A stretch of 64,000 nt of DNA from Oscillospiraceae bacterium (GCA_017621795.1 JAGASJ010000003.1:1-64000), one strand, 5' to 3'; counted from the stretch's first letter, positions 43,480-52,364 are shown. The notes: a model not told the origin generated them from the sequence alone. Made by a program: numbers and translations.

Positions 43480-43507
43480 ACTATATGCAAAGAAATTAAA
43501 AATACGC
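43480..43507 (-). promoter_or_regulatory. Sigma-E-like promoter of spmA-spmB
   Basis: On the minus strand GCGTATT (43501-43507), 13-base spacer, CATATAGT (43480-43487). It fits the sigma-E consensus well, and the -35 is embedded in the 3' arm of the rsmI terminator. Predicted start of transcription is very close to the spmA Shine-Dalgarno. Confidence 0.45.
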
Positions 43508-43555
43508 CCCATTGCGGTACACTCCGTAAGGAAGTGCGCCTCAATGGGGCGTATT
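43501..43555 (-). terminator. Terminator after rsmI
   Basis: On the minus strand AATACGCCCCATTG pairs with CAATGGGGCGTATT; an inner stem (CACTTCC/GGAGTG) extends it, followed by TTTTTAATTT. Confidence 0.85.
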
Positions 43556-43619
43556 CTGAATATAAAAACCGTGTCATTGCACACCGGTGCACAATTTTAT
43601 TTAAATCTTCACCGTGTTT

Positions 43620-44453
43620 TTAATCGTCTTCCAGAGCGGCTTCGTAAACGGCGTTTTTGGGAAGCTTCAGCTCCTGTGCTGTCTGTTTTATCGCATCCTT
43701 GCGGCTGAGTCCCTGTGCTATCAGCTGGGTGACGCGGGTTTTTGCGTCCTGGGTGGTTACAGTCTGCTTCTCCGCAGGCACAGCGCCGGCTACCACCAAT
43801 ACAAACTCACCCTTCGGCGGTTGGGTCTCATAATAGGCGATCGCGCCGCCAATGGTGGTACGGATCACTTCCTCGTGAAGCTTTGTCAGCTCCCGGCACA
43901 GACTGATGGGTCTTTCTGCACCGAAGACCTCCTGCAGACTGTCTAAAGTGGCACACAGCTTGTGGGGTGCTTCGTAGAAGATCATGGTGCGCTGTTCGTC
44001 CTTCAGACTTTCCAAATGCTCCCGACGGCTCTTTTTGCTGGTGGACAGAAAGCCCTCAAAGCAGAAGCGGCCTGTGGACTGGCCAGAGATGCTCAGCGCG
44101 GTGATCACCGCGCAGGGGCCGGGAATGGCGCACACCACAATACCTGCTTCGGCGCACTGCTTCACCAGATCCTCACCGGGGTCTGAAATAGCGGGAGAGC
44201 CGGCATCGGAAACCAATGCACAGGTTTCTCCTGCGAGGATACGCTCCACGATCTGCATACCTTTTTGTGCCTTGTTATGCTCGTAGTAGCTGACAAGGCT
44301 TTTTTTGATACCCAAATGGTTTAAAAGCTTCAGGGAAACACGGGTGTCTTCGGCGGCAATGAAATCCGCCTGTTCCAGGGTCTCTCTGCAACGGGGGGAG
44401 ATGTCTCCCAAATTGCCGATGGGGGTAGGAACAAGATAAAGCATACCGGCCAT
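43620..44453 (-). CDS. rsmI: 16S rRNA C1402 ribose 2'-O-methyltransferase
   Basis: A 277-residue tetrapyrrole-methylase-fold enzyme. LYLVPTPIGNLGDISPR at the N-terminus, AAEDTR, the LVSDAGSPAISDPGEDLV loop and a C-terminal helical domain are diagnostic. AAGGAGA lies seven bases before ATG 44453. Located 11 bases after the TrmN6-like gene, as in Bacillus-type clusters. Confidence 0.96.
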   Translation of the reverse strand: MAGMLYLVPTPIGNLGDISPRCRETLEQADFIAAEDTRVSLKLLNHLGIKKSLVSYYEHNKAQKGMQIVERILAGETCALVSDAGSPAISDPGEDLVKQCAEAGIVVCAIPGPCAVITALSISGQSTGRFCFEGFLSTSKKSRREHLESLKDEQRTMIFYEAPHKLCATLDSLQEVFGAERPISLCRELTKLHEEVIRTTIGGAIAYYETQPPKGEFVLVVAGAVPAEKQTVTTQDAKTRVTQLIAQGLSRKDAIKQTAQELKLPKNAVYEAALEDD

Positions 44454-44464
44454 AAAAAATCTCC

Positions 44465-45154
44465 TTACAGGTGATAAAGCTGCTTAAAATAGGCTGTGGG
44501 TGTGCCGTCGGTGTGGTAGAGCGCCTGCTCCTGAATAGTCAGCCCCACTTTTCCGCCCTTACGGCACTGAAGAAGGATCAGTGTGACGGGTCCGCCTGCC
44601 TGATGGCGTAAAAGACACAGCTTTTTCGGCTGCAGGCCATTTTTGCAGGCCTCGTGGCACAGCTGCGCCAAATTTTCCGGTTTGTGTACCAAAAAGAGAT
44701 CCCCACCATACTTGAGCGCCCGTCCGGCGACGGCAAAAAGCTCTTCGGCGCTGCAATGATCGGTGTGACGCGCTTGGGCGCATTTCGCGCTTTTAAATCC
44801 TCCGGTGAAATAGGGGGGATTGGAGACGCACACCGTAAAAGAGCCGGCAGGGAGTAATTCGGGGATGGAACGAAGATCGGCGCATAGACTTTTAAGGCGG
44901 TCATCCAAACGGTTTGCCGCAATATTTTTCAGCGCACACTGATGATCAGATTCCGACAATTCCACGCCGGTCACGGTGCAGTGGGCATCTTTGGCGCACA
45001 GCAAAAGACCCAAAGTTCCACAGCCCGACCCCAAATCCAATACACGGGCATTTTTCGGCAATTTCACAAAGCCGCTGAGTGCGATAGAATCGGTGCTCAG
45101 AGGAAAACTGTCGCTATTTAGTTCCAAGGTGTATCCACCGTACAGCTGTTCCAT
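44465..45154 (-). CDS. TrmN6/YabB-like tRNA adenine-N6 methyltransferase
   Basis: A 229-residue class I SAM methyltransferase. SAM motif LDLGSGCGTLGLLL (about 40-53), acidic VELSESD and the catalytic NPPY (about 112-115) of N6-adenine methyltransferases. The FPLSTDSIALSGF N-terminal region matches the YabB/TrmN6 group that modifies A37 of tRNA1(Val). Neighbouring rsmI supports the assignment. Target tRNA not verifiable from sequence. Confidence 0.88.
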   Translation of the reverse strand: MEQLYGGYTLELNSDSFPLSTDSIALSGFVKLPKNARVLDLGSGCGTLGLLLCAKDAHCTVTGVELSESDHQCALKNIAANRLDDRLKSLCADLRSIPELLPAGSFTVCVSNPPYFTGGFKSAKCAQARHTDHCSAEELFAVAGRALKYGGDLFLVHKPENLAQLCHEACKNGLQPKKLCLLRHQAGGPVTLILLQCRKGGKVGLTIQEQALYHTDGTPTAYFKQLYHL

Positions 45155-45181
45155 AATTCATCCTCAAACGGGGCCCATAAG

Positions 45182-45220
45182 AAAAAACAGCCTGCGCCGC
45201 CGTAACCGGAGCGCAGGCTG
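45182..45220 (-). terminator. Terminator of the ferredoxin gene
   Basis: On the minus strand CAGCCTGCGC pairs with GCGCAGGCTG and is followed by six T. Confidence 0.9.
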
Positions 45221-45237
45221 ATAGCAACATCAAAGAA

Positions 45238-45408
45238 TCAGCCTTCCTCGATTGCTTCAACAGGGCAGTTGTCAACGCAGGTACCGCAGTTTACGCAGAT
45301 ATCAGCATCGATTACGTACTTCTCGTCACCCTCGGTGATTGCCTCTACAGGGCAGTTGTCAGCGCAGCTACCGCACTTGACACAAGCATCAGTAATATTG
45401 TAAGCCAT
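45238..45408 (-). CDS. 2[4Fe-4S] ferredoxin
   Basis: A 56-residue clostridial-type electron carrier, missed by 60-residue ORF cut-offs. It opens MAYNITDACVKCG and contains two cluster motifs, CVKCGSCADNCP and CVNCGTCVDNCP, in an internally duplicated fold (each CxxCxxCxxxCP). GGAGG lies seven bases before the ATG. It has its own promoter and terminator, so it is a monocistronic, probably abundant redox protein for anaerobic metabolism. Confidence 0.96.
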   Translation of the reverse strand: MAYNITDACVKCGSCADNCPVEAITEGDEKYVIDADICVNCGTCVDNCPVEAIEEG

Positions 45409-45457
45409 GGTTTTCCCTCCAGATTGTATTTTTTAAGCGCACAGGATGTGCAACACT

Positions 45458-45485
45458 ATTCTAACACGGATTCTGCAAAATGCAA
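45458..45485 (-). promoter_or_regulatory. Ferredoxin gene promoter
   Basis: On the minus strand TTGCAT (45480-45485), 16-base spacer, TAGAAT (45458-45463), about 50 bases before the start codon. Confidence 0.65.
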
Positions 45486-45599
45486 TGGTTTTTTCCATCA
45501 GAACGTATATTTTTTTACAGGAGCGGCGAAACTGAAAGGATAAGAACACTGACAGCCCGTAAAAACCGATCGGGGTTCAACTCTTAAGGGAGGGATCAG

Positions 45600-47906
45600 A
45601 TGTATTTGTCGGTGGAAAGTAAAAGGCTGATACTCTCAGCCGCACGTCGTGCAAGACAGTACGGGCACAGCTTTGTGGGCAGTGACCATCTACTGCTGGC
45701 AATGTGCAGCAGTACCTGCAAAGCAGGGTTTTTACTGCGCGGTGCAGGGGTAGAGCCGGCGGCAGTAGAGAAACTGGTATTGTTCCAGTGGGGTGTGGGT
45801 GGCAAAAACCTGCCCCTTTATCAAGGCTTTTCCGGTGATGTGGCGCGAATCCTGCGAGGTGCATCCCGGGAGGCGGTGCTGCAGGGGTCTTACCGTGTAG
45901 AGACGGAACACCTGCTGCTCTCGATTCTGCGGCAGGAGCACACAGCAGCGCGGCAGGATCTGCAGCTTTTAGGGGTGGATCTGTCGGCGCTTTTTACAAC
46001 CGGGGTACAGGGCTTTTTAAAGCCTGTGCCCCCCAAAAAACAGGAGGCGGTTCAAACGAAGCTATTAGACCAATTCAGTGAGGATTTAATTCAGAAGGCG
46101 TCCGCAATGGACCCGGTGATCGGCAGACAGAAGGAAATTGAGACCGTGATCGGCATTTTGTCCCGTAAGCATAAGAACAATCCGGCGTTGGTAGGCCCGC
46201 CGGGGGTGGGGAAGACGGCCATCGCGGAGGGCCTTGCCCAAAAAATGGCGGCGGGGGATGTGCCCCCACAGCTGAAAAACAAACGGCTGGTAAGCTTGCA
46301 CATTGCAAATTTGGTAGCGGGCACGAAATATCGGGGTGAATTTGAGGAACGACTGCGGGATGTGTTGGCAGAAATCCGACGCAGTGGGGATGTGATCCTG
46401 TTCGTGGACGAAATGCACACCATTGTGGGCGCAGGTGCGGCAGAGGGTGCAATCGACGCTTCCAACATCCTAAAACCGGCTTTAGGGCGGGGGGAGTTGC
46501 AAATGATCGGCGCGACCACTGTGGAAGAATACCGCAAATACATCGAAAAGGACGGGGCGCTGGAACGGCGTTTTCGGCCGGTGCGGATCGAAGAGCCTGA
46601 CGAGGAGCAAACAATGGAAATTCTGCAGGGTCTGAAGCCGGGCTTGGAGCGACACCACGGAATACGCATTGCACAGGAGGCACTGGAGGCGGCGATCAGC
46701 CTGTCCAAGCGGTATTTACAGGATCTATACCTGCCGGATAAGGCCATTGATCTGCTGGATGAGGGTGCTTCCCACGCAAAAATGGAGCAGATGGAGAAAA
46801 AGGATGGGGGACAGCTTGCCTTGGAGGAGGCACTGAGCAGAGCCGTTCAGGCAGGGGAGTTTGAAAAGGCGGCGAAACTGCGGGATGCCCTGGGCGTAAA
46901 GACAGGAGGCGGCGGCACACGGCGCACACGGACGGTCAACAGTCAGGACGTGGCGTGGGCGGTGTCTGTGCGCACCGGTATTCCTGCAGGGCGTCTGAGC
47001 CAGAGCAGACGGCAAATGCTGTTGAGCCTGGAGCAGACCCTGAATGCTGAGCTTATAGGGCAGGAGACGGCGGTCAAGCAGGTCTGCGCAGTGATACGGC
47101 GGGGGCTGTCGGATGTGCGTGATGAGAATCGGCCCGTGGCGGCACTACTGCTGACAGGGCCCACAGGGGTGGGGAAAACGGAGCTCTGCAGACAGCTTGC
47201 CAAAGCCCTTTACGGCAAGACGGACGCAATGATTCGGCTGGATATGACGGAGTTTATGGAAAAACAGTCGGTAGCCCGACTCATCGGCGCGCCACCGGGA
47301 TATGTGGGCTATGAAGAGGGAGGCAAGCTGACGGAAAAAGTACGCCGTCGCCCCTACTGCATCGTACTGTTGGATGAATTGGAAAAGGCCCACGGGGATG
47401 TGGCGGGGCTTCTGCTTCAAATTATGGAGGAAGGAGAATTAACGGATTCCACCGGTCAGCGGGTCAGCTTCCGCAATGCGGTGGTGGTGATGACCTGCAA
47501 CCTCAGCGGTGGTATGGGCGGCAGCTTAGGCTTTCAGTCGGAGGGGCAGGAAGCGCCCTGGGACCGTCAGCTGCGTCAGCATTTTTCGCCTGAATTTATA
47601 GGACGGCTGGACGGTATTGTGCCCTTCCAAAGACTGCGGCAAGAGCATAAGCATCAAATTATCCGCAAGTATCTGATACAGCTGATAGAGCGTATGGAAA
47701 AAAATAAAGTCCAGCTGGTTTTACCAAAAGAACTGCCGATTCACATTGCACAGCAGGCGGATCTGAAAGGCGGTGCCCGAGATTTACGCCGTATGGTGCA
47801 GGAGCAGGTGGAGGCGCCGCTGGCGGAGTACTTGCTGGAGTGCGCCAAAACGCCTGCGAAAATATATGGGGAATGGAAAGACCACAAAATCACATTTCGC
47901 TCATAA
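45600..47906 (+). CDS. clpC: ClpC-type AAA+ unfoldase
   Basis: A 768-residue double-AAA+ Hsp100 protein that unfolds substrates for ClpP. Clp N-domain repeats (1-140), first ATPase with GPPGVGKT (about 199-206) and VDEMHT, a middle region with a UVR-like helix pair (SRAVQAGEFEKAAKLRDAL), and a second ATPase with GPTGVGKTE (about 520-528) and LLDELEKAH. The N-domain is more divergent than in standard ClpC, and the mcsA/mcsB/ctsR partners are absent nearby, so it may be a second, specialised ClpC. GGGAGG is six bases before the ATG. Confidence 0.93.
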   Translation: MYLSVESKRLILSAARRARQYGHSFVGSDHLLLAMCSSTCKAGFLLRGAGVEPAAVEKLVLFQWGVGGKNLPLYQGFSGDVARILRGASREAVLQGSYRVETEHLLLSILRQEHTAARQDLQLLGVDLSALFTTGVQGFLKPVPPKKQEAVQTKLLDQFSEDLIQKASAMDPVIGRQKEIETVIGILSRKHKNNPALVGPPGVGKTAIAEGLAQKMAAGDVPPQLKNKRLVSLHIANLVAGTKYRGEFEERLRDVLAEIRRSGDVILFVDEMHTIVGAGAAEGAIDASNILKPALGRGELQMIGATTVEEYRKYIEKDGALERRFRPVRIEEPDEEQTMEILQGLKPGLERHHGIRIAQEALEAAISLSKRYLQDLYLPDKAIDLLDEGASHAKMEQMEKKDGGQLALEEALSRAVQAGEFEKAAKLRDALGVKTGGGGTRRTRTVNSQDVAWAVSVRTGIPAGRLSQSRRQMLLSLEQTLNAELIGQETAVKQVCAVIRRGLSDVRDENRPVAALLLTGPTGVGKTELCRQLAKALYGKTDAMIRLDMTEFMEKQSVARLIGAPPGYVGYEEGGKLTEKVRRRPYCIVLLDELEKAHGDVAGLLLQIMEEGELTDSTGQRVSFRNAVVVMTCNLSGGMGGSLGFQSEGQEAPWDRQLRQHFSPEFIGRLDGIVPFQRLRQEHKHQIIRKYLIQLIERMEKNKVQLVLPKELPIHIAQQADLKGGARDLRRMVQEQVEAPLAEYLLECAKTPAKIYGEWKDHKITFRS

Positions 47907-47916
47907 ATGCCTAAAA

Positions 47917-47932
47917 TAGAACAAGTGTTCTA
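47917..47932. promoter_or_regulatory. LexA/DinR-like palindrome
   Basis: TAGAACAAGTGTTCTA contains GAAC-AAGT-GTTC, fitting the Firmicutes LexA box (CGAACRNRYGTTYG core) including the RNRY centre. It sits between clpC and the mraZ promoter. No adjacent -10 overlaps it convincingly. Confidence 0.4.
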
Positions 47933-47990
47933 AAATGTCTAATTTTCCAATTTTTTCTGTAAAAAATTTGGGGATTTTTACAAAAACCTC

Positions 47991-48019
47991 TTGCTTTTTG
48001 ACTTTATATCCATTATACT
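47991..48019 (+). promoter_or_regulatory. mraZ / dcw cluster promoter
   Basis: TTGCTT (47991-47996), 17-base spacer, TATACT (48014-48019). It lies just upstream of the MraZ-type repeats, which would cover the transcription start. Confidence 0.7.
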
Positions 48020-48024
48020 GTCAG

Positions 48025-48064
48025 TAAATGGAGCAAAATGGTAGCTAAGTGGAGTAAAATGGAG
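48025..48064 (+). promoter_or_regulatory. MraZ-type operator: four TGG boxes at ~10-bp spacing
   Basis: Four boxes of the form AARTGG-(A/T) with TGG at 48029, 48039, 48050 and 48060 (spacings 10, 11, 10), between the -10 and the Shine-Dalgarno of mraZ. MraZ is an autorepressor that binds short TGG-containing direct repeats at helical spacing upstream of its own gene, so this is a likely operator of the dcw cluster. Confidence 0.7.
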
Positions 48065-48078
48065 AGGAGGTAAGGGTT

Positions 48079-48507
48079 ATGATCGGAAAATACCCTGCAA
48101 AGTTAGACGATAAGAACCGTCTTTTTGTCCCTGCAAAGCTGCGCGCGGAGCTGGGCGAGGATTTTTATGTAACGCTGGGTGTGAACTGTGGCCACCGCTG
48201 CCTGACGGTATACACTGCCGCCGACTGGGAAGTGCTGAGCCAAAATTATAATGCCTTGCCGATTTCTCAGCGCGCTGCCGCAACCAGCCTGATTTTTATG
48301 AATGCTGCCCAGTGCAGTCCCGATAAGCAATTCCGTTTCGGTCTGACCCAGTTTTTGCTGGAGTACGCAGGGATCGGGCGGGATGTAATGGTGGTCGGAC
48401 GTGCAGGTCAGGCAGAGATTTGGGATGCGGAAGAATTTAGCCGCTTCGAGCAGGAGAATTTGACCCCCGAAAAGCTGCTTGCCTCTTTGGAGGCCATTGG
48501 TCTATGA
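48079..48507 (+). CDS. mraZ: Transcriptional regulator MraZ
   Basis: A 142-residue AbrB-fold regulator with two DXXXR SpoVT/MraZ repeats: KLDDKNRLFVPAKLRAEL (near 8-25) and the second half around DVMVVGRAGQAEIWDAEEF. MraZ forms rings that bind repeats in its own promoter. First gene of the division/wall cluster; it overlaps rsmH by four bases (ATGA). Confidence 0.96.
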   Translation: MIGKYPAKLDDKNRLFVPAKLRAELGEDFYVTLGVNCGHRCLTVYTAADWEVLSQNYNALPISQRAAATSLIFMNAAQCSPDKQFRFGLTQFLLEYAGIGRDVMVVGRAGQAEIWDAEEFSRFEQENLTPEKLLASLEAIGL

Positions 48508-49439
48508 GTGCATTTCATCATATTTCCGTTCTGCTGAACGAGTGCATTGAGGGGCTCAATATTCGCCCCGACGGCATTTATGTAGACGGCACATTGGGCG
48601 GTGCCGGTCACTCCTTTCAAATTGCCGCGAAGCTGAAAAACGGCAAGCTGATCGGTATTGATCGGGATCCGGTCGCCTTAAAGGCGGCAGGGGAACGCCT
48701 GGCAGTTTACGGAGAACGGGTGCAGCTGGTTCATTCCAACTTCTGCCGTATGGCGCAGGTGTTGAAGGAACTGAACATTGCGGGCGTAGATGGCATCCTG
48801 TTGGATCTGGGTGTATCCTCTCCGCAGTTGGACGACGGTCAGCGGGGATTTTCCTATATGGTGGATGCACCGCTGGATATGCGTATGAACAGCGCAGACA
48901 GCCTGAGTGCCCACACGGTGGTAAACACCTGGCCTCAGGAAGAATTAAAACGGATCCTCTACAGCTACGGCGAAGAACGGTACGCCCCTCAAATTGCGGC
49001 GGCCATTTGCCGCAGAAGGGCAGAAAAGCCCATCGAGACCACACTGGAGCTTGTGGAGATCATTAAAAATGCTATGCCTCCTGCGGCACTGCGGGAAAAG
49101 CAGCATCCGGCAAAGCGCAGCTTTCAAGCCATTCGCATTGCGGTCAACGATGAGCTGGGGGCAGTGGAGCAGATCATGAAGGATGCCGTAGAGCTTTTAA
49201 ATCCCGGCGGACGGCTGTGTATCATCACCTTCCATTCCCTGGAAGACCGTATTGTAAAGCTTGGAATGCAGGATGCGGCAAAAGGCTGTATCTGCCCGCC
49301 CAACTTTCCGGTGTGTGTTTGCGGCAAGAAGCCGAAGGTGAAAATCATTACAAGAAAGCCCATTGTGGCATCAGATGAAGAATTGGAAGTAAACCCCAGA
49401 AGCAGAAGCGCCAAGCTGCGCATTTGCGAAAAAATATAG
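48504..49439 (+). CDS. rsmH: 16S rRNA m4C1402 methyltransferase
   Basis: A 311-residue SAM methyltransferase (MraW). ISVLLNECIEGL opening, VDGTLGGAGHS SAM loop, DLGVSSPQLDD and RSRSAKLR C-terminus are diagnostic. It acts on the same nucleotide as RsmI (C1402), encoded at 43.6-44.5 kb, so both modifications of m4Cm1402 are represented in this window. Confidence 0.97.
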   Translation: MSAFHHISVLLNECIEGLNIRPDGIYVDGTLGGAGHSFQIAAKLKNGKLIGIDRDPVALKAAGERLAVYGERVQLVHSNFCRMAQVLKELNIAGVDGILLDLGVSSPQLDDGQRGFSYMVDAPLDMRMNSADSLSAHTVVNTWPQEELKRILYSYGEERYAPQIAAAICRRRAEKPIETTLELVEIIKNAMPPAALREKQHPAKRSFQAIRIAVNDELGAVEQIMKDAVELLNPGGRLCIITFHSLEDRIVKLGMQDAAKGCICPPNFPVCVCGKKPKVKIITRKPIVASDEELEVNPRSRSAKLRICEKI

Positions 49440-49455
49440 AAAGGTGGAAAAGCAG

Positions 49456-49923
49456 ATGGCAAGAAAAATCGATGTACTGTATGTCAACGGTTATACTGAA
49501 GGCTCTGCGGCCCGTAAAATTGCCCCTGCTTTTCCGGAAGCAAAGCCTCAGAGAAAGCCCAGGGCGCGAAACAAGCGGCGGGTCATTGCCATTGATCCGG
49601 TGGCCATCGGAAGCATCATTGTGGCGGTATTTTTGCTGGTGATGATGGTATTTGGAATGACCACGTATCAAAATGCGGTGGAAGATGCCCAAATGATGGA
49701 AAATTATCTGCATTCTCTGCAAAACGAGAATGAGGCCCTCTCTGCGCAGCTTTGGGAGGATGTCGATTTAGCGGAGGTAGAGCGAACAGCGCTGGCATTG
49801 GGTATGGTGCCAAAGGATAGCATACCTGTTCACCGGATCCAGCTTCAGGAGCCTGTCCCGCAGGAGTCCGAGAGCGATTGGCTCGATCAATTGGTGGCAA
49901 TACTGACGAATCTTTTTGCATAA
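49456..49923 (+). CDS. ftsL: Cell division protein FtsL-like
   Basis: A 155-residue bitopic protein. A basic cytoplasmic N-terminus (about 1-46), one helix (about 48-72, VAIGSIIVAVFLLVMMVFGM), then a coiled coil (about 74-100; QNAVEDAQMMENYLHSLQ). The long basic N-terminus with VLYVNGYTEGSAARKI is not typical of short FtsL proteins, but position between rsmH and spoVD is. ATG 49456 is eight bases after AAGGTGG. It forms the FtsL-DivIC-DivIB subcomplex. Confidence 0.8.
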   Translation: MARKIDVLYVNGYTEGSAARKIAPAFPEAKPQRKPRARNKRRVIAIDPVAIGSIIVAVFLLVMMVFGMTTYQNAVEDAQMMENYLHSLQNENEALSAQLWEDVDLAEVERTALALGMVPKDSIPVHRIQLQEPVPQESESDWLDQLVAILTNLFA

Positions 49924-50027
49924 AGATTGTCCCGGCCAATAGACTGAAATAGCAGCTCAAATGGGCGGCAAGGGATTCCCTTGCTGCCCTTGCTTGCTAA
50001 AAAGGGTTGGATGAAAGGTCGGGAAAT

Positions 50028-52364
50028 ATGGGTAAAAAGCGGCAAAAAAAGCAGTATGGTCGCCTGCGTGGAGACAGCGGACAGCAAAGGCGCACGCGAA
50101 TCGTGGCGTGGATCCTAAGCGCTGTGGTATTTCTCCCGTGTGGGATACAGCTTTACCGACTGATGATCGTGCAGTATGATTTTTACAGACAAAAGGCGCT
50201 GGATAATCAGACCCGCACCACTTTTGTTGCGCCTGCCCGGGGGGACATTTACGACTGCAATATGCAGCTTTTGGCCTATAATGAGGATCGGGAGAATGTG
50301 TACCTGAATCCCCACCGATTGCGGCAGTTTGATGTAGATATAGAAAAGATGGCACAGTTTCTTGCGCCCCTGGTGCAGAAAGACGCCTCCTGGATCGAAG
50401 CGCAGGCAGAGGATACCTCTATGCGCTACAAGCAGATCGCCACAGGTGTGGATCGGGAAACAGCCGCGGCGATCCGTGCGTATATTGCCGAGGATGATGT
50501 TGACGGCATCCATTTAGAGCCGGCGGTGCAAAGATGCTACCCCTACGGAAGCCTGGGCTGTCAGGTGCTTGGATTTGTAAACAGCTCCAATGAGGGGGCG
50601 GAAGGGGTAGAGGCCGCCTACAATGGATTTTTGCAGGGCGGTATGGGGAAGACCATCTCCTCTACCGGCAATAACGAAACAGATATGCCCTATCCTTATG
50701 AAGCGTTCCTGGCGGGCAAGCAGGGCTGTGATGTGGTGCTCACCCTGGACATCACCGTACAGGCTTGCCTGGAAAAACAGATGGCCGCCGCCATTGACCG
50801 CTACGATGTACAAAACGGCGCGTTCGGGATGGTGATGGATGCCTCCACCGGAGCGATCCTGGCAATGGCAACCTTGGGTGGCTATGACCCGAATGTGTAT
50901 AACCAAATAGCCGATGAAGAAAAGGCGGCAGAGCTGGAGCAGCTGCGGCAGGCATACTTATCCTGCGAGGAAGGCAGTGCCGCCTACGAGGAAGGAAAAA
51001 AGAAGTATAACGAGGAACTGAAAAATGCACAGCTGAAGCAGTGGCGCAACCGATGCATCAGCGACGGCTATGAGCCGGGGTCCACCTTTAAGCTGATGAC
51101 CTTGGCGGCGGCCTTGGATACAGGTGCCGTAACGCTAAACAGTTCTTTTCATTGCAGTGGCTCAGAGCATATTGCGGGGCGCAGTCAGCTTTTGCACTGC
51201 TGGCGTTCCACAGGCCACGGCCCACAGCAAACGCCCCAGGCGTTACAGAATTCCTGCAACTTGGCATTTGCCCATATTGCGCTGTCCTTGGGCGGAAGCC
51301 GTTTTTATGAGTATGTGGAGCGCTTTGGAATATTGGAAAAAACAGGCATCGACCTTTACGGGGAAAGTAAAGGCGTGTTTTTCGACCGTTCCATCGTCAC
51401 CGATACGGACAAATGGGGCACAGCCTCTCTGACCTCCGGATCATTCGGTCAGACCTTTAAGCTGACACCGCTGCAGCTTGTACGGGCAGTGGCCGCGGTG
51501 GTGAACGGGGGATACCTGCTGGAGCCGTATGTGGTATCAGAGGTGCTGGATGCACAGGGGAATACGGTGCTCAAGCAAGAGCCAACGGTACTGCGTCAGG
51601 TCATTTCCGAAGAGACCTCCCGCACGATGTGCACTCTGATGGAATCGGTGGTCACCCAGGGAACGGCAAAAAACGCCCAGGTCTACGGCTTCTCCATTGG
51701 CGGGAAAACCGGCACCAGCGAGAAGGTTGACGTGCTGGATGAAAGCGGAAATCCCACACTGGATAAAATTGTATCCTTTATAGGGGTTGCGCCGATGGAT
51801 CATCCGAAGTATATTGTACTGGTGGCGCTGGACACCCCCTCACGGAAAACCGGGCTGTATATCTCCGGCGGTGTGATGGCGGCGCCTACGGTGGGCGCAG
51901 TGCTTGCAGACATTCTGCCGTATTTGGGGGTTGCCCCCGAATATCCCCGGGAGGATGCGGCGGCGCGGCAGATCACGGTTGAAGATTATACAGGTCTTAC
52001 AAAGCAGGAAGTGGAACAAAAGCTGAAGGAGCAGCAGCTTACTGCAGTGCTTTCAGGCACAGCGCAGGCTGTTACGGCGCAGATCCCTGCACCGGGAACG
52101 GTGATTTCGGGGGACAGCCAGCTGATGTTGTATTTCGGTCCACAGCCGGATACGCAGTATGTGACCGTGCCTGATTTTTGGGGGCTGAACCATCAGCAGG
52201 CACTTCAAAAAGCCAGTGCCGCAGGACTGTATATGCTGCCCCGGGGCAACGACAGCGGCGCACCCACAGTGAAGGTGACGATGCAATCTCACGGCAAGGA
52301 TACACAGGTGCCAAGAGGCACGGTGATCACCCTGACGTTTACAGATACGGATATTCAAAACTGA
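50028..52364 (+). CDS. spoVD: Class B PBP with PASTA domains (SpoVD/PBP2x-like)
   Basis: A 778-residue transpeptidase. One membrane helix (about 27-48), PBP dimerisation domain, penicillin-binding domain with STFK (serine about 352), SCN in QNSCNLAF and KTGTSEK, then two C-terminal PASTA domains (about 645-778). This is the SpoVD/PBP2x architecture; in Clostridia lacking a separate PBP2b it may act in division as well as sporulation. The ATG at 50028 is chosen over TTG 50007. It partners the SEDS protein FtsW encoded downstream. Confidence 0.92.
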   Translation: MGKKRQKKQYGRLRGDSGQQRRTRIVAWILSAVVFLPCGIQLYRLMIVQYDFYRQKALDNQTRTTFVAPARGDIYDCNMQLLAYNEDRENVYLNPHRLRQFDVDIEKMAQFLAPLVQKDASWIEAQAEDTSMRYKQIATGVDRETAAAIRAYIAEDDVDGIHLEPAVQRCYPYGSLGCQVLGFVNSSNEGAEGVEAAYNGFLQGGMGKTISSTGNNETDMPYPYEAFLAGKQGCDVVLTLDITVQACLEKQMAAAIDRYDVQNGAFGMVMDASTGAILAMATLGGYDPNVYNQIADEEKAAELEQLRQAYLSCEEGSAAYEEGKKKYNEELKNAQLKQWRNRCISDGYEPGSTFKLMTLAAALDTGAVTLNSSFHCSGSEHIAGRSQLLHCWRSTGHGPQQTPQALQNSCNLAFAHIALSLGGSRFYEYVERFGILEKTGIDLYGESKGVFFDRSIVTDTDKWGTASLTSGSFGQTFKLTPLQLVRAVAAVVNGGYLLEPYVVSEVLDAQGNTVLKQEPTVLRQVISEETSRTMCTLMESVVTQGTAKNAQVYGFSIGGKTGTSEKVDVLDESGNPTLDKIVSFIGVAPMDHPKYIVLVALDTPSRKTGLYISGGVMAAPTVGAVLADILPYLGVAPEYPREDAAARQITVEDYTGLTKQEVEQKLKEQQLTAVLSGTAQAVTAQIPAPGTVISGDSQLMLYFGPQPDTQYVTVPDFWGLNHQQALQKASAAGLYMLPRGNDSGAPTVKVTMQSHGKDTQVPRGTVITLTFTDTDIQN

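Noticed and set aside
47998..48019. TTGACT as -35 for TATACT before mraZ
   Set aside because: Spacing is only 10 bases; TTGCTT at 47991 gives the required 17.
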